64,000 nt of DNA from Tritrichomonas musculus (GCA_039105265.1 JAPFFF010000030.1:1-64000); one strand, 5' to 3'. Positions 34,662 to 44,153 are shown, counted from the stretch's first letter. Program-made: numbers and translations. The notes: generated by a model from the letters alone, not told the origin.

Positions 34662-36956
34662 ATGTCAAAACAAGATAAAAATAATTCATCTGATAGCTTT
34701 GAATTAGATTTAAGTAATATTGATGATGAAACTATATTTGATAGTGAGGTATCTAAACCTGATGATGATGAAGAAATAGAGGACCCGATAGATTATTTTA
34801 AGAACACGTTTCTCAGTACATACAAACTAGAACACCCCAATGATTTAATTAATTTGTTGTATCAAATACAAAACAATGAATATACAGGAAGAAGTGTGGG
34901 AAAGATTCGTGAAATGAAAGTCAAGTTTCGTCGATTTGTTTCATTGATGAACAAAATCAATGCAGGTATTAAAAGTAAAGGTAATCGATTCCTTAGTTTA
35001 AAAGAGTACACAACAGATAAAAAAAGTCTTGATATCATTATCAATTACTTCAATATTGTTGTCAATGATGATTTGAATTATAGTTCTGATGGTTTTCGTT
35101 CATCACCCATCAAACCACCGAGAAAGAGTCAAACACCACAAACCACCAAAGGAAGAAGAAAGAGAACAAGCATACATGAACCAACACTTGATACTAATAA
35201 ACGAAGAACACCAAGAAGAAAACGCATAACTCCGAGTGATTCTGATGAAAATGACTCGACAATACAATTGCCTAAAGACAGTGAAGATTCATTACTTAAT
35301 ATAACATTAAGCGAATCAGATTCTGAGTCATTAATATTGAAAAACGATGATTTATCTGATTCTTTTATTGAACCATCAAAGGAACACAATAAAAATAATT
35401 TTTCAACTAATAAAATGGCAGACGACAACAACAATAATAACGGACCTCTTCAATCATTATATGATGATGAATTAGATGATTGGCAAGATGATAATGAAGC
35501 AGCAACCGAAGCATACAGATATGCAAGAACACCTGCAAAACAACCATACAGATATGTTGATAATGAAGAAGAAGCACAAGAAATTAAATCACCTTTTGCA
35601 AGGAAATACAAAGGATATGCAGAAGATAACAAAGCAGATGATGAAATACTTGATGAATTAATAAGAAATGCAAAGCAACCCTCAAAGAATACTCGCGGAC
35701 GTCGTGATAAAAAAGATATGCCTCTTGTTAACTCAACATTAAAGGATTCATTTGACAAGCTTGAAATACCTCGGGTTGGTGGTAATATATCCTATTACAG
35801 AGATAAATTTATTGATATGATTATTAACGGAAACTTCAGAATCAAATACATTCCGAATGCAGCTTGTCGTGATACAGCTATTGAATACTGTAAGAATTCA
35901 GTTGATAAAGACGGTAAACCAAGATATCGTTTATTACCAGAAAATGCCAAAGACCCGTTAGGAAACTCAATAACAGACTTGAACGGTGATAAAGTTGATG
36001 ATGTTGTTTTAATTGATAGGAACGGTAATCCTTCAATCATTAACGGATACAAGCTTGTATTTGCTTCTCCTTACAAGAAAGTTTGGAAATCTGTTATTAA
36101 AACAAAACAAGAAAGAAAAGAAATGCCGTTCAATAAATGGATTCAATCATTATTTGATAAAGATATCAAGAAAATTGATTGGGATGCTGGTCAATACAAA
36201 TTAACAAAGGGAAAAGAAATGCAAGAGCTAGAAAATTATTACGGTCCTATGGGTCTGGGAAAAGCAAGAGTCAGCAAACGTATTACACCAAGTTCTTATT
36301 GGTCATCAATCTTTTCTAAAGTCTGGAAAGTGTATTGGAATGACGAACAATTCTTTGTATTATCTCCTTTGAAGAAACTCATCAATTACCTTGCTGTATC
36401 AAATATGTTATTTGCTTATCTCTTTGATGCTCCTTTCAAAGAACTAATTCAAGACAATAAGTTCAATGGAAAGATATTAACATATGAACAATGGACATAT
36501 TGGAAACAACAGAACAATAAAGAATATGTTTCAGTATTAGGAAAGAATGTTCAATCATATGTTGAGAAGATTATTGATAAAGCTATTGATATCACATCAG
36601 GAGAATTAAAGGCTGAACCAAGTAATTGGGGTAAACAATTTACTGAATTAATGCATTACATTGATTATGTTGTCTTTGGTGTTGGTTTCAATGTTGATGT
36701 AAGTAAGCAAGAAGGATATAACAGGTTGAAACGAAATGCAGAAGGAATTAAAGAAGCATCGCCAGAAGATATTAAGAACGTTAAAGATAATTTCATTAAA
36801 CGAATCTCTGCAGCAATAGAAAGAGATATATATCCAAATTGTGGATACACAGCATTCAAAGCACAACTCAAAGAAAGTAAATTGCAGAACAAAAATAAAT
36901 ATGATAATTTTGCTGTTAATCTTAAACCATTACATCAAAGAATGAATAATGAATAA
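34662..36956 (+). CDS. Large structural candidate with DLNGD-type motif (764 aa)
   Basis: Homologue of 14500-17271 and 57536-58732. Residues 1-360 are charged and low complexity, with basic patches (GRRKRTS, RRTPRRKR) that could bind DNA. The conserved core includes YIPNAACRDTAIEYCK, TDLNGDKVDDVVLIDRNG (about residue 440), INGYKLVFASPYKKVWK and SSYWSSIFSKVWKVYW. Start codon is 22 bp from that of the divergent fiber-like gene; the same divergent pair exists in M1. Probably a virion protein; basic patches suggest contact with DNA. Confidence 0.76.
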   Translation: MSKQDKNNSSDSFELDLSNIDDETIFDSEVSKPDDDEEIEDPIDYFKNTFLSTYKLEHPNDLINLLYQIQNNEYTGRSVGKIREMKVKFRRFVSLMNKINAGIKSKGNRFLSLKEYTTDKKSLDIIINYFNIVVNDDLNYSSDGFRSSPIKPPRKSQTPQTTKGRRKRTSIHEPTLDTNKRRTPRRKRITPSDSDENDSTIQLPKDSEDSLLNITLSESDSESLILKNDDLSDSFIEPSKEHNKNNFSTNKMADDNNNNNGPLQSLYDDELDDWQDDNEAATEAYRYARTPAKQPYRYVDNEEEAQEIKSPFARKYKGYAEDNKADDEILDELIRNAKQPSKNTRGRRDKKDMPLVNSTLKDSFDKLEIPRVGGNISYYRDKFIDMIINGNFRIKYIPNAACRDTAIEYCKNSVDKDGKPRYRLLPENAKDPLGNSITDLNGDKVDDVVLIDRNGNPSIINGYKLVFASPYKKVWKSVIKTKQERKEMPFNKWIQSLFDKDIKKIDWDAGQYKLTKGKEMQELENYYGPMGLGKARVSKRITPSSYWSSIFSKVWKVYWNDEQFFVLSPLKKLINYLAVSNMLFAYLFDAPFKELIQDNKFNGKILTYEQWTYWKQQNNKEYVSVLGKNVQSYVEKIIDKAIDITSGELKAEPSNWGKQFTELMHYIDYVVFGVGFNVDVSKQEGYNRLKRNAEGIKEASPEDIKNVKDNFIKRISAAIERDIYPNCGYTAFKAQLKESKLQNKNKYDNFAVNLKPLHQRMNNE

Positions 36957-38075
36957 TTAATTTAAATCAAAACCTCCATTATTGTTATTATTATTATTAT
37001 TATTTTTGTCATTTGGGTCTGAAACGATTCTAAAACTATAACGTTTTGTTGATTGTGGTTGTTTCTTCTGGTCTTGCTGATTATCAAGTGAAGTTGACAA
37101 GTCTTCAAAAGTATCATTATTTATGTTTTGTTGTCGTTCAGAATAATTTGATGTCTTATTAGGATTTGGTGTTTCAAAATAAAAGCCTTGTGATTGATTT
37201 TGATTTCTTACATGCCAATCGTCTTCAATTTCCATAGGTTCATAGCTTGTTGGATAATTTGGTTTTGTACTTATGGCTGATGCTGAAAAATGAACTTTGT
37301 TATCATTTTCTTTTGATTTATGCTTTCTTGGTGGATTGGGAGTTAATGATTTAATATTTTCTGTTGTTTCATTTGCTGTTGTTTCGTTATCGGGTTTTAT
37401 ATTTGGTTTGAATATAGGATATTCAGTGAATATAGTATCATTTCGAAAACCTAAATGTGCAGGTTTCTTCGGTTTATAATTCGTATTTTGATTTAAATCG
37501 TTCATTGTTTGTATTCTAATATCATTGGTGTCAGAACCTGGTTCTGTGTTATCATAGAAATCAATTATCGGTATTAAGTTTGGATTATCATAAACGGTGA
37601 ATGATATATATGTTTTATTTGCATTAGGATTATAACCTGTATCAGCTGCAGTAATTATATTATTAAATGCATTCATGAATACCTCATAAGTAAAAGCGAA
37701 ATTTACTCTATTAAAATAAGCTTCACCATCATATTCTACATAATAATTTGTTATATCTTTAGGTGTGTTATCATTTAATAATACAAATACAGGTTCTTGA
37801 AATCCTGGTAGTATCTTTCGTATAAATATGTATGACGGACTATAAATTCCATCACCAATTAAATATAACATCCATGCAGGTCTAGTCGTTAATGTTGTAC
37901 CTTTATAAATACTTTGAACTTGCCTCGGAAATGTAAAAGTTGATGGAAAAATATAAATTGACCTTGATTCAGTAGTCGTAATCATAGCAAATGCAATCGG
38001 TGCTACACCATTAATTTTATAATTGCTCATATCAGCCAATTGATTCGGATTTAAATAAAATACATGAGAATCCAT
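36957..38075 (-). CDS. Protein with N-terminal globular domain and disordered tail (372 aa)
   Basis: Sits in the place of the 520-aa M1 gene (12935-14497), between the DLNGD-type gene and the FTDLxGN gene. Residues 1-190 look beta-rich (IYIFPSTFTFPRQVQSIYKG; WMLYLIGDGIYSPSYIFIRK). The rest is polar, Asn/Pro/Ser-rich, and ends in a poly-Asn run and GGFDLN. Its stop codon directly abuts that of the convergent gene. No known domain. Similarity to the M1 protein is weak by eye, so the correspondence rests on position. Confidence 0.7.
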   Translation of the reverse strand: MDSHVFYLNPNQLADMSNYKINGVAPIAFAMITTTESRSIYIFPSTFTFPRQVQSIYKGTTLTTRPAWMLYLIGDGIYSPSYIFIRKILPGFQEPVFVLLNDNTPKDITNYYVEYDGEAYFNRVNFAFTYEVFMNAFNNIITAADTGYNPNANKTYISFTVYDNPNLIPIIDFYDNTEPGSDTNDIRIQTMNDLNQNTNYKPKKPAHLGFRNDTIFTEYPIFKPNIKPDNETTANETTENIKSLTPNPPRKHKSKENDNKVHFSASAISTKPNYPTSYEPMEIEDDWHVRNQNQSQGFYFETPNPNKTSNYSERQQNINNDTFEDLSTSLDNQQDQKKQPQSTKRYSFRIVSDPNDKNNNNNNNNNGGFDLN

Positions 38076-38087
38076 TTTGAATAGTCA

Positions 38088-38438
38088 TTAATAAATCAAA
38101 AGACAACTGAATATAAATGATTCAGGTTCAATAACGTTTCCTTTCATGTCTGTGAACCATAAATGATACTCTTTTTTTGTGTTGTTCAGACATTCATATT
38201 TACGATATTTCGTTTGTCGTCTGTTAGCAAGCATAATGAAATGGTCGCAGAAAGGCATGAATTCAACAATATCTGAATGAACCATCAAATCACCAACAAT
38301 ATGTTGATTGACAACAGCACCACAATACTGAACAACAATGTACTTCTTGTTGCGACTATAAACGAAATCATCAGGAAGATTAAAATCTTTTGTTTGTGTG
38401 TGATAGTATCGTTTTGTGATTGGTTGTTTAGCTTTCAT
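38088..38438 (-). CDS. Conserved Maverick protein ending in an FTDMxGN motif (116 aa)
   Basis: Homologue of 12602-12931 and 62900-63337. Conserved: SRNKKYIVVQYCGAVV, IVGDLMVHSDIV, CDHFIMLANRRQTKYRKYE and LWFTDMKGNVIEPESFIF. The start overlaps the end of the upstream integrase gene by 11 bp, which suggests co-transcription. A small beta-rich capsid or vertex protein is the best guess. Confidence 0.74.
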   Translation of the reverse strand: MKAKQPITKRYYHTQTKDFNLPDDFVYSRNKKYIVVQYCGAVVNQHIVGDLMVHSDIVEFMPFCDHFIMLANRRQTKYRKYECLNNTKKEYHLWFTDMKGNVIEPESFIFSCLLIY

Positions 38439-39504
38439 TTTGCGTTTTATAAGTCAAAAAGAATACTTTATAATCATCATTCAAAGCATCTATTGATGAA
38501 CAAACATATTTTGTGTACATGATTGGAACTGTTATTATTGTTTTGTTCTTCAGTGTTTTGTTAGTTTGACGCAAAGGATTTAATGGTTTACATTTAACGT
38601 TTCCAGACTCATAACAAATGAATTCAGCAAGTTCATTAAATACTCTTCTTCGCTTTTCATGTTTCTTTTCTGTTTTTCCGTAATCGGTGTGAATGAGTAT
38701 TATATTTTTGGGCTTGTATGACAGAAGACCTTTAAATCGTTGTTTTTGTTGAATCTCTTTCAATTGCATTGATTTTGCTCTTATGTATTGCCATTCAAAG
38801 TCGCGGTCGTCTTGCATCTGTTGAGGTGTTAGATAAATGTATTTTGATTGTCGTTTGTCAAGGTATTCATCAGTTTCTTCGTCAAATGACGTGTATAAAG
38901 GATTCAATAAACGAAGAGATGAATGAGGAGTGTTATTGTACCATTCAACCGTTTGTTGTATCAATACATTGTTTGTCATTCGTTGTTGTGATTCACCGAA
39001 AGCATTTCGTAATGTTCTGATTACGGCATCAACACATTTATGTGCATTTGTGAAAGGTGAATCATCAATGATTAACTTTATTTTGTTTGGTGCTTTGAAT
39101 TTAATTGACGGTTTGTTTGTTTGATATAGCTCTTCACCGTTGCAATAGTCTTTGAATGTATTTGATATAAAAGCCTTTTCACCATCACATTTAATTGTTT
39201 CAATTCTGATATTCCTTTTATTGACTAGTTTATCAATTACTTTGATTACATAAAACACAGATTTGTAATCAATTGGTTCAACAATTAAGTATTTGGTGTT
39301 TACATTGATAAGAACAAGATAAGCTTTGTTTAATGCAAACATTATATCCATTTCCCAACAATGAGGCTCAAATGAAAAGTCAGGTTTTGATAGTTTCTTT
39401 ACTGTTTTCAATTGGTGATCTGGAATATATGGCTCAGTTTTAATGCTTGTGTCTTTGATGTACTTGTATTTAGATTTGAAAGGATAGTTGATTGATTCAT
39501 TCAT
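38428..39504 (-). CDS. Maverick rve-type integrase (358 aa)
   Basis: First acidic block CWEMDIMFALNKAYLVLINV, second ETIKCDGEKAFIS, third CVDAVIRTLRNAFG, followed by EWYNNTPHSSLRLL, the usual post-core sequence. The C-terminal basic part has HEKRRRVFNELAEF, shared with M1. The ATG at 39504 is preferred over an upstream GTG; TTTATTTTTG lies 8 nt before it. The M1 protein (11457-12596) has an additional segment between the second and third blocks, which this one lacks. Confidence 0.9.
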   Translation of the reverse strand: MNESINYPFKSKYKYIKDTSIKTEPYIPDHQLKTVKKLSKPDFSFEPHCWEMDIMFALNKAYLVLINVNTKYLIVEPIDYKSVFYVIKVIDKLVNKRNIRIETIKCDGEKAFISNTFKDYCNGEELYQTNKPSIKFKAPNKIKLIIDDSPFTNAHKCVDAVIRTLRNAFGESQQRMTNNVLIQQTVEWYNNTPHSSLRLLNPLYTSFDEETDEYLDKRQSKYIYLTPQQMQDDRDFEWQYIRAKSMQLKEIQQKQRFKGLLSYKPKNIILIHTDYGKTEKKHEKRRRVFNELAEFICYESGNVKCKPLNPLRQTNKTLKNKTIITVPIMYTKYVCSSIDALNDDYKVFFLTYKTQNES

Positions 39505-39592
39505 TTGAATCACAAAAATAAAGCATTAATTTATGAAGGAACTCTGTTCCCTTTTGCAAAGCAAAATGATTATTTAATGAAAATCAATTTAT

Positions 39593-41665
39593 TTATTCAT
39601 TTGCTTGGCTTCCTTTTGGTGATTCGTCGTCATGATATTCTAAACCGTCAAGAGATAAATGGAAGTAGGTGTCCCTAGTTATCCATAATTGTGTTGGGGG
39701 TGGTCTGATGATAGTTCCATCAGGTTCAACAACATTGTAATATGTGTCATCATCTCCTGTATAGATAGGCATTCCATTGACTTGTATTTGAACGTTTCCG
39801 AAACCTCCATCAAGTCCGTCATAACAATATCCTGCGCTTGCTCGTTCTGTTTGAATGTTGAAAACAAATGATGTTGCATCACTAATTGTATTCTTGTATC
39901 TCTTTCCGTTCGCGTCATTCTTTGGCATTGTCATTGAGTCTTCAAATTCCTTTGTGCATGAAAGAGTGATTGCATCTAAATCACCAGCCGTTAATTGATT
40001 TTCAAAGAATCGTGCACCAATAGTTGAAACGTTTTCGTCTGGGAAGTTCTTTCCACCAATATTCAAGAAACAGTTTTGATAAACTGGATTTTCAAAGACT
40101 GTTAAATCATTATGATGCTTTGGAAACATGATTGATAAATTAGTTGCATTGATTAATGGAATATTCAATGTTGACTTGATTCCGTTAGCTGCTGGAGCTA
40201 TTGGGAAAGCATGATAATCAACTTTTTGTGAAGGAATGATTAAACCTTGTCTTAAAATGTCTTCAATTCCTTGTCTTGTAGCTTCACAAACTCCAAAGCC
40301 TTGCATATTAGATTTACAAGCTGTGATGGTCATTCGATTAACTGTTAATGTTGCTGTTTGAGCAGAATAAGTTTCTTTCAATAATTGAGCTCTTGCATCA
40401 TGATATTCATTAACAACTCTGAGAGCTGATTTAGCAACTGTTTTCTCAATTTGCCAAACATAATACTTTCCATCGTTGTGTGTCAATGGTGGTTTTGTGT
40501 AATCTGGATTTGCTAAACAAATTTCTTCATCAGTTGCTGTTGGTTTGAGGTCTAATTTTGCGAACTCTTCTGCTGTATAACTGAAATACATTGAAAGGTC
40601 TGTTGCAATATCATCATAAGTATATGAACCATCGCTTCCAAAGTTATATTGCTCACCAATTCTATAAGTGAGTTTATATTTGATTGGTGCAGGTGTTGGT
40701 TCAGGTGATGGTGATGGTTCTGGTTTATCTTCTTCTTCTGGTGATGGGTCAGGTGATGGTGATGGTGGTACAGGTGTTGGTGTTGGTGATGGGTCTGGTG
40801 ACGGAGTTCCTGGACCTGGAATCACTGCTTGATTACCGATTTGTGTGAATTGATGACGAAGATGTCCACGGGCTTTGATTTCCTTTAATCTATCTAATTC
40901 ATCCATAGATATTGAATCATTATCTTCAAGAAATACTTTCGCTTCTGCAACTGTGAAAGGGTCTAATACTGCCCAAACAAGACCAGCGGGACTAACTTGA
41001 AAACGAATTGATAAATCACCAATGATTCCGTTAGGGAATAAATCAAATGCTTGTAAAGCAAGCAAATCATCAAAAGGAACATTCAAATCAAATTCGACTT
41101 CGCTTCTTCCTGTGTTCTTAAATGAATTCAAATTAACATAAGCTCCTGCATGTGTCTGTGAATAGTTGCTGACGTTTTCCCACAATGAATGAACGAATCT
41201 GCGGCGTTTCTTCTCGGCTTCTGGTTTAACTGAAGAATATAAGAAGCCTTCACGAATGCATTCATTCTGTTGGTATCCGACATTGACATTATTATGAAGA
41301 ATCTCTAACCTGTCAAACAACTGATTTGATGATTTGAAACCGACAAATAATTTATATAAATTGTATGGGTCATCGATTTCATTTAATTTACTCATATCTG
41401 TATTCAATGATAAATCTAATTTAACGTGAAATGTTAAGAAACCTTTATCAATATCACTGACGAAGTGGTCAGGATGTGTTAAACTTATTTGCGAATACTG
41501 CCCTTGATGAAATGGAGCTGGTTGGTCATGACAGTCAACAGTTCTAAATGAAAATGAACGTGTTCCGTCATTAACATTAATCATGTTTCTCATTTCTTCA
41601 AATGCATGAAGAACGTTTCCTGTTTCAGTGCGAAGGTTATGAGCTCTTTCGTTTCGATATAACAT
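39593..41665 (-). CDS. Major capsid protein, double jelly-roll type (690 aa)
   Basis: Very similar to the M1 capsid protein: RTVDCHDQPAPFHQGQYS, REGFLYSSVKPE, FDDLLALQAFDLFPNGIIGD, STIGARFFENQLTAGDLDAI. Between about residues 283 and 335 is a Pro/Ser/Asp linker (PSPDPSPTPTPVPPSPSPDP) that leads into an extra domain of about 100 residues; M1 has a shorter Pro/Glu linker at the same place and M3 has neither. This points to a domain inserted in a surface loop. The gene is divergent from the minor capsid candidate (49 bp between starts). Confidence 0.9.
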   Translation of the reverse strand: MLYRNERAHNLRTETGNVLHAFEEMRNMINVNDGTRSFSFRTVDCHDQPAPFHQGQYSQISLTHPDHFVSDIDKGFLTFHVKLDLSLNTDMSKLNEIDDPYNLYKLFVGFKSSNQLFDRLEILHNNVNVGYQQNECIREGFLYSSVKPEAEKKRRRFVHSLWENVSNYSQTHAGAYVNLNSFKNTGRSEVEFDLNVPFDDLLALQAFDLFPNGIIGDLSIRFQVSPAGLVWAVLDPFTVAEAKVFLEDNDSISMDELDRLKEIKARGHLRHQFTQIGNQAVIPGPGTPSPDPSPTPTPVPPSPSPDPSPEEEDKPEPSPSPEPTPAPIKYKLTYRIGEQYNFGSDGSYTYDDIATDLSMYFSYTAEEFAKLDLKPTATDEEICLANPDYTKPPLTHNDGKYYVWQIEKTVAKSALRVVNEYHDARAQLLKETYSAQTATLTVNRMTITACKSNMQGFGVCEATRQGIEDILRQGLIIPSQKVDYHAFPIAPAANGIKSTLNIPLINATNLSIMFPKHHNDLTVFENPVYQNCFLNIGGKNFPDENVSTIGARFFENQLTAGDLDAITLSCTKEFEDSMTMPKNDANGKRYKNTISDATSFVFNIQTERASAGYCYDGLDGGFGNVQIQVNGMPIYTGDDDTYYNVVEPDGTIIRPPPTQLWITRDTYFHLSLDGLEYHDDESPKGSQANE

Positions 41666-41714
41666 TTATAATTGAATAAAAAGGAAATAAATCACTTTTA
41701 TCATCAATTAAATT

Positions 41715-41969
41715 ATGGGTGTCGGTATATTCAACAAAATCAAGAACGCATTTAAATCAATTGGCGGTAAAGTTAAATCATTCGCTCAGAAAGCAGTTAA
41801 AGCAATTCCAAAAGTTGTTGATGTTGGAAAGCAAATCATGGACAGAGTTAAACCAATCACACAATTCATTCCTGGTGTTGGTCAAGTAGTTGACGCAATT
41901 GATACAGGATTAAATGCTGTCGACAAAGTGGGCAAATTTGGTAAATCAATATTGAATGAAGTTAAATGA
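41715..41969 (+). CDS. Amphipathic minor capsid candidate (84 aa)
   Basis: Starts MGVGIFNKIKNAFKSIGGK, a basic amphipathic helix like that of the M1 protein at 8543-8797; the second half has FIPGVGQVVDAIDTG and KSILNEVK as in M1. Same divergent place beside the capsid gene. Resembles Polinton minor capsid protein and adenovirus protein VI in character. Confidence 0.66.
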   Translation: MGVGIFNKIKNAFKSIGGKVKSFAQKAVKAIPKVVDVGKQIMDRVKPITQFIPGVGQVVDAIDTGLNAVDKVGKFGKSILNEVK

Positions 41970-42005
41970 AAAACAATGAAAAATAATGATTTAATATGAA
42001 TATAA

Positions 42006-42482
42006 ATGAATGATAACATTAATGAACTTAAAGTAATAAACGAAAACATTAATGAATCAAAAGTGTTTAAATCAATTGAAGAGTTCAATTTGTTCTATCA
42101 AAAGAATATCGAGCAAATGAAAACACAAACGACTAACTATTTGAACAAGATTTATAAAATCATCACTAATGACGGCAATGAATACAAAATCACTAAACGT
42201 AATTGCAAAGACGGTAAACGATGTGGTGGCGACATTTATTTGAAGAAAGTTGGGAACACAATCACTAAAACACTCGAAAACGACAACATCAAAGCTGATA
42301 TATCAATAATGAAGGAATCATTAAACGAACTCACTGAGCAAATCAATCAATTGAACAACAAAAATAAAATACTTGAAGAACATATCAATAAGCTTTCAAA
42401 TGTTGTTGACCAACAATCAAAAGTCATTAATGAATATATTTTAAATGTTGTTGCTCCTGACAACCACCGAATGATTAAGTGA
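42006..42482 (+). CDS. Conserved Maverick protein with N-terminal domain and coiled-coil tail (158 aa)
   Basis: Homologue of 8082-8462 and 59627-59962. Conserved: SIEEFNLFYQKN, QTTNYLNKIYKIIT, YKITKRNC and GGDIYLKKV. The tail from about residue 95 is a long coiled coil (LTEQINQLNNKNKILEEHIN). It follows the minor capsid gene with 36 bp between and its 3' end overlaps the convergent 77-aa gene by 42 bp. Confidence 0.8.
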   Translation: MNDNINELKVINENINESKVFKSIEEFNLFYQKNIEQMKTQTTNYLNKIYKIITNDGNEYKITKRNCKDGKRCGGDIYLKKVGNTITKTLENDNIKADISIMKESLNELTEQINQLNNKNKILEEHINKLSNVVDQQSKVINEYILNVVAPDNHRMIK

Positions 42483-42674
42483 ATCATGATGATTTAATGA
42501 TTTAGCCGTTTTTGGTGGTGGTTCATGAAATACATTACCTTTTTCATTATAACATTTCACTGTCGGTGCTGAGTTTATTTTTGTTCTATTCTTTTGCATC
42601 GTTAACTGTAATCTATCAAAATAGTTTTTGTGTTTATCATCATGAACGGTTCTCATTTGATTAATAGCAGACAT
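42441..42674 (-). CDS. Small basic polar protein (77 aa)
   Basis: Homologue of 7847-8080 in M1: MSAINQMRTVHDDKHKNYFD and KNRTKINSAPTVKCYNEKGN. The same gene neighbours are kept in inverted order. Convergent and overlapping with the 158-aa gene, divergent from the 75-aa gene with 14 bp between start codons. Confidence 0.72.
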   Translation of the reverse strand: MSAINQMRTVHDDKHKNYFDRLQLTMQKNRTKINSAPTVKCYNEKGNVFHEPPPKTAKSLNHHDSLNHSVVVRSNNI

Positions 42675-42688
42675 TTAATAACAATTAA

Positions 42689-42916
42689 ATGAGTGAACTA
42701 ACAGAATACAAGAAAGAAATACCAGAATTAAAACGTATCAAACGAGGATTGAAAGAAAAGTGTTATGATTACAAACAATGTCTCAACAATATCAAATCAG
42801 GAATGTTAGGCTCTGATGGTCTTGCCGTTCGTGAGTCTCTTATCGAAGACATCAACAGCCTCAAAAATAAAGTTCATCAACTTGAGAAAGAATTAAATGA
42901 ATTGTCTAATAAATGA
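42689..42916 (+). CDS. Small coiled-coil protein (75 aa)
   Basis: Homologue of 7601-7831 in M1: YKKEIPELKRIKRGLKEKCY, LNNIKSGMLGSDGLAVRES and a C-terminal heptad helix. Its last codons enter the right inverted repeat, which begins at 42907, and it overlaps the convergent 68-aa gene by 11 bp. Confidence 0.75.
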   Translation: MSELTEYKKEIPELKRIKRGLKEKCYDYKQCLNNIKSGMLGSDGLAVRESLIEDINSLKNKVHQLEKELNELSNK

Positions 42917-43112
42917 GTTCTTCAAGTTCAGCTATTAATTGTTCAGGTCCGTTGAATTTCTGTAATTGCTTAATAAAGTGATTTATCTCTTTTAGTACTT
43001 CATCTATGACATTATCATTATCGTAGAGGTATTTTAAAGCGGGTCTCCAACCTTTTAGCTTTTTGTTGATTCTATTAATGAGGATGCTTAATTGTTCGGC
43101 TTGGTTTGACAT
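42906..43112 (-). CDS. Inverted-repeat-borne small protein, right copy (68 aa)
   Basis: Mirror copy of 23047-23253, with Pro for Thr at one place. Helical, function unknown. See the left copy. Confidence 0.72.
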   Translation of the reverse strand: MSNQAEQLSILINRINKKLKGWRPALKYLYDNDNVIDEVLKEINHFIKQLQKFNGPEQLIAELEELIY

Positions 43113-44147
43113 TATAAATTGCTGATAAAAAAATAAAAAATTTTTGAAAGTTCGATTTTTCGTTGATGTTATTTTTGGTCATTAGTCGTGTTGACGGTGG
43201 GCTTTAGCCCGACGGAAACCGACTGATATATACTACTAAACAAGTTCAAAAATAAAAGGTCGCAGGTCTTCGTATTGAACACAATTCATTTAAACTTGTT
43301 CATCATCTTTCTCTTCAGTGAAGTATGTTCGTTTGCGACCTAAATGGGGTCGGTTGTTATACCAAAGCCAATCATTAAATGTTGTGGAATATATTGTATT
43401 CTCATACTTGTAAAATAATTTTTGTTTAGAGTTTTTATATACAGTCAGTAGTTCACATCCTTCATCAGCAAAACGTTTCTTCACATAATTATGTGTGTAT
43501 CTAATGCATTGCGTCTTGTGTGCTCTATGACCTGCCTTCCATTTAGTTGGCTTTGTTTTGTATTCATTACCTTCAAACAAATAAAACACATCAGCTGTTG
43601 CAATCGTATATTTTGAAATCAATTCACAACCTTCAGCCTTCATCGATTCTCTCAATTCATCTTCTTTCTTTTGTCTCTCTTCTTCTTTTTTCTTTTCTTT
43701 ATCTTCTTTTGTTAGAACCTTACCGTTCTTCTTCTCATAATTACTATCAATCGGATGCTTCTTGTAAGGGTCTTTATAGAAATCAATTATATGTGCATAT
43801 CTCACACGTTCAGGGTTTGTTTTTCTGTTAAAGGATGCAAAACCATATAACAACATATTTTCAGGATATCTCAAACAAACAAAATCATAAGAATCAAAGA
43901 ATTCATCATATTGTTCCTTCGTGGCTGTCATATGTAATAAATCCATTTTTTCACCATTTCCATCAATTCCAGATTTAAAGAGGTCTTTAATTGTTCCTGC
44001 AACTTGCTTCATTTCTCAGGAGATAAAAAACAGGAGAAAAAAAACAGAAGACTAAAAACAGGAGAATGTATAGATTATAATTTTAGATTTACGGTTGCCA
44101 TTTTCAGGAGAATATATAGCATCCCAAATACCCAACCATATACTACT
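42907..44147. repeat. Right terminal inverted repeat of Maverick 2
   Basis: 1,241-bp inverse copy of 22012-23252. The inner terminus-like sequence ends at 43237 and its hairpin lies at about 43179-43225. Followed by the AACCTG duplication. Confidence 0.96.
43290..44012 (-). CDS. Inverted-repeat-borne protein with duplicated C-terminal module, right copy (240 aa)
   Basis: Protein identical to the left copy at 22147-22869, including the four TCTCCTG repeats upstream. Having two identical copies doubles its dosage and lets gene conversion between the repeats keep them alike. Confidence 0.8.
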   Translation of the reverse strand: MKQVAGTIKDLFKSGIDGNGEKMDLLHMTATKEQYDEFFDSYDFVCLRYPENMLLYGFASFNRKTNPERVRYAHIIDFYKDPYKKHPIDSNYEKKNGKVLTKEDKEKKKEEERQKKEDELRESMKAEGCELISKYTIATADVFYLFEGNEYKTKPTKWKAGHRAHKTQCIRYTHNYVKKRFADEGCELLTVYKNSKQKLFYKYENTIYSTTFNDWLWYNNRPHLGRKRTYFTEEKDDEQV

Positions 44148-44153
44148 AACCTG
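44148..44153. repeat. Target site duplication of Maverick 2 (right copy)
   Basis: AACCTG, identical to 22006-22011. Confidence 0.96.

Larger units (their letters stand above)
22012..44147. mobile_element. Maverick/Polinton 2 (M2), nested in Maverick 1, looks whole
   Basis: 22,136 bp, bounded by AGTAGTATATGG and its inverse, with perfect AACCTG duplications. It has two 1,241-bp inverted repeats that differ at about two positions by eye, so the insertion is young. It carries ATPase, small membrane protein, polymerase, HNH gene, fiber-like gene, three conserved proteins of unknown role, integrase, major capsid and minor capsid genes. All reading frames look open and no break is seen. Compared with M1, the block from the polymerase to the small coiled-coil gene is inverted relative to the ATPase side. 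Confidence 0.96.

Noticed and set aside
4901-44153. Shared AAC in the two Maverick target duplications as target preference
   Set aside because: Two sites are too few, and the inferred site of Maverick 3 (GTATAT) does not share it.
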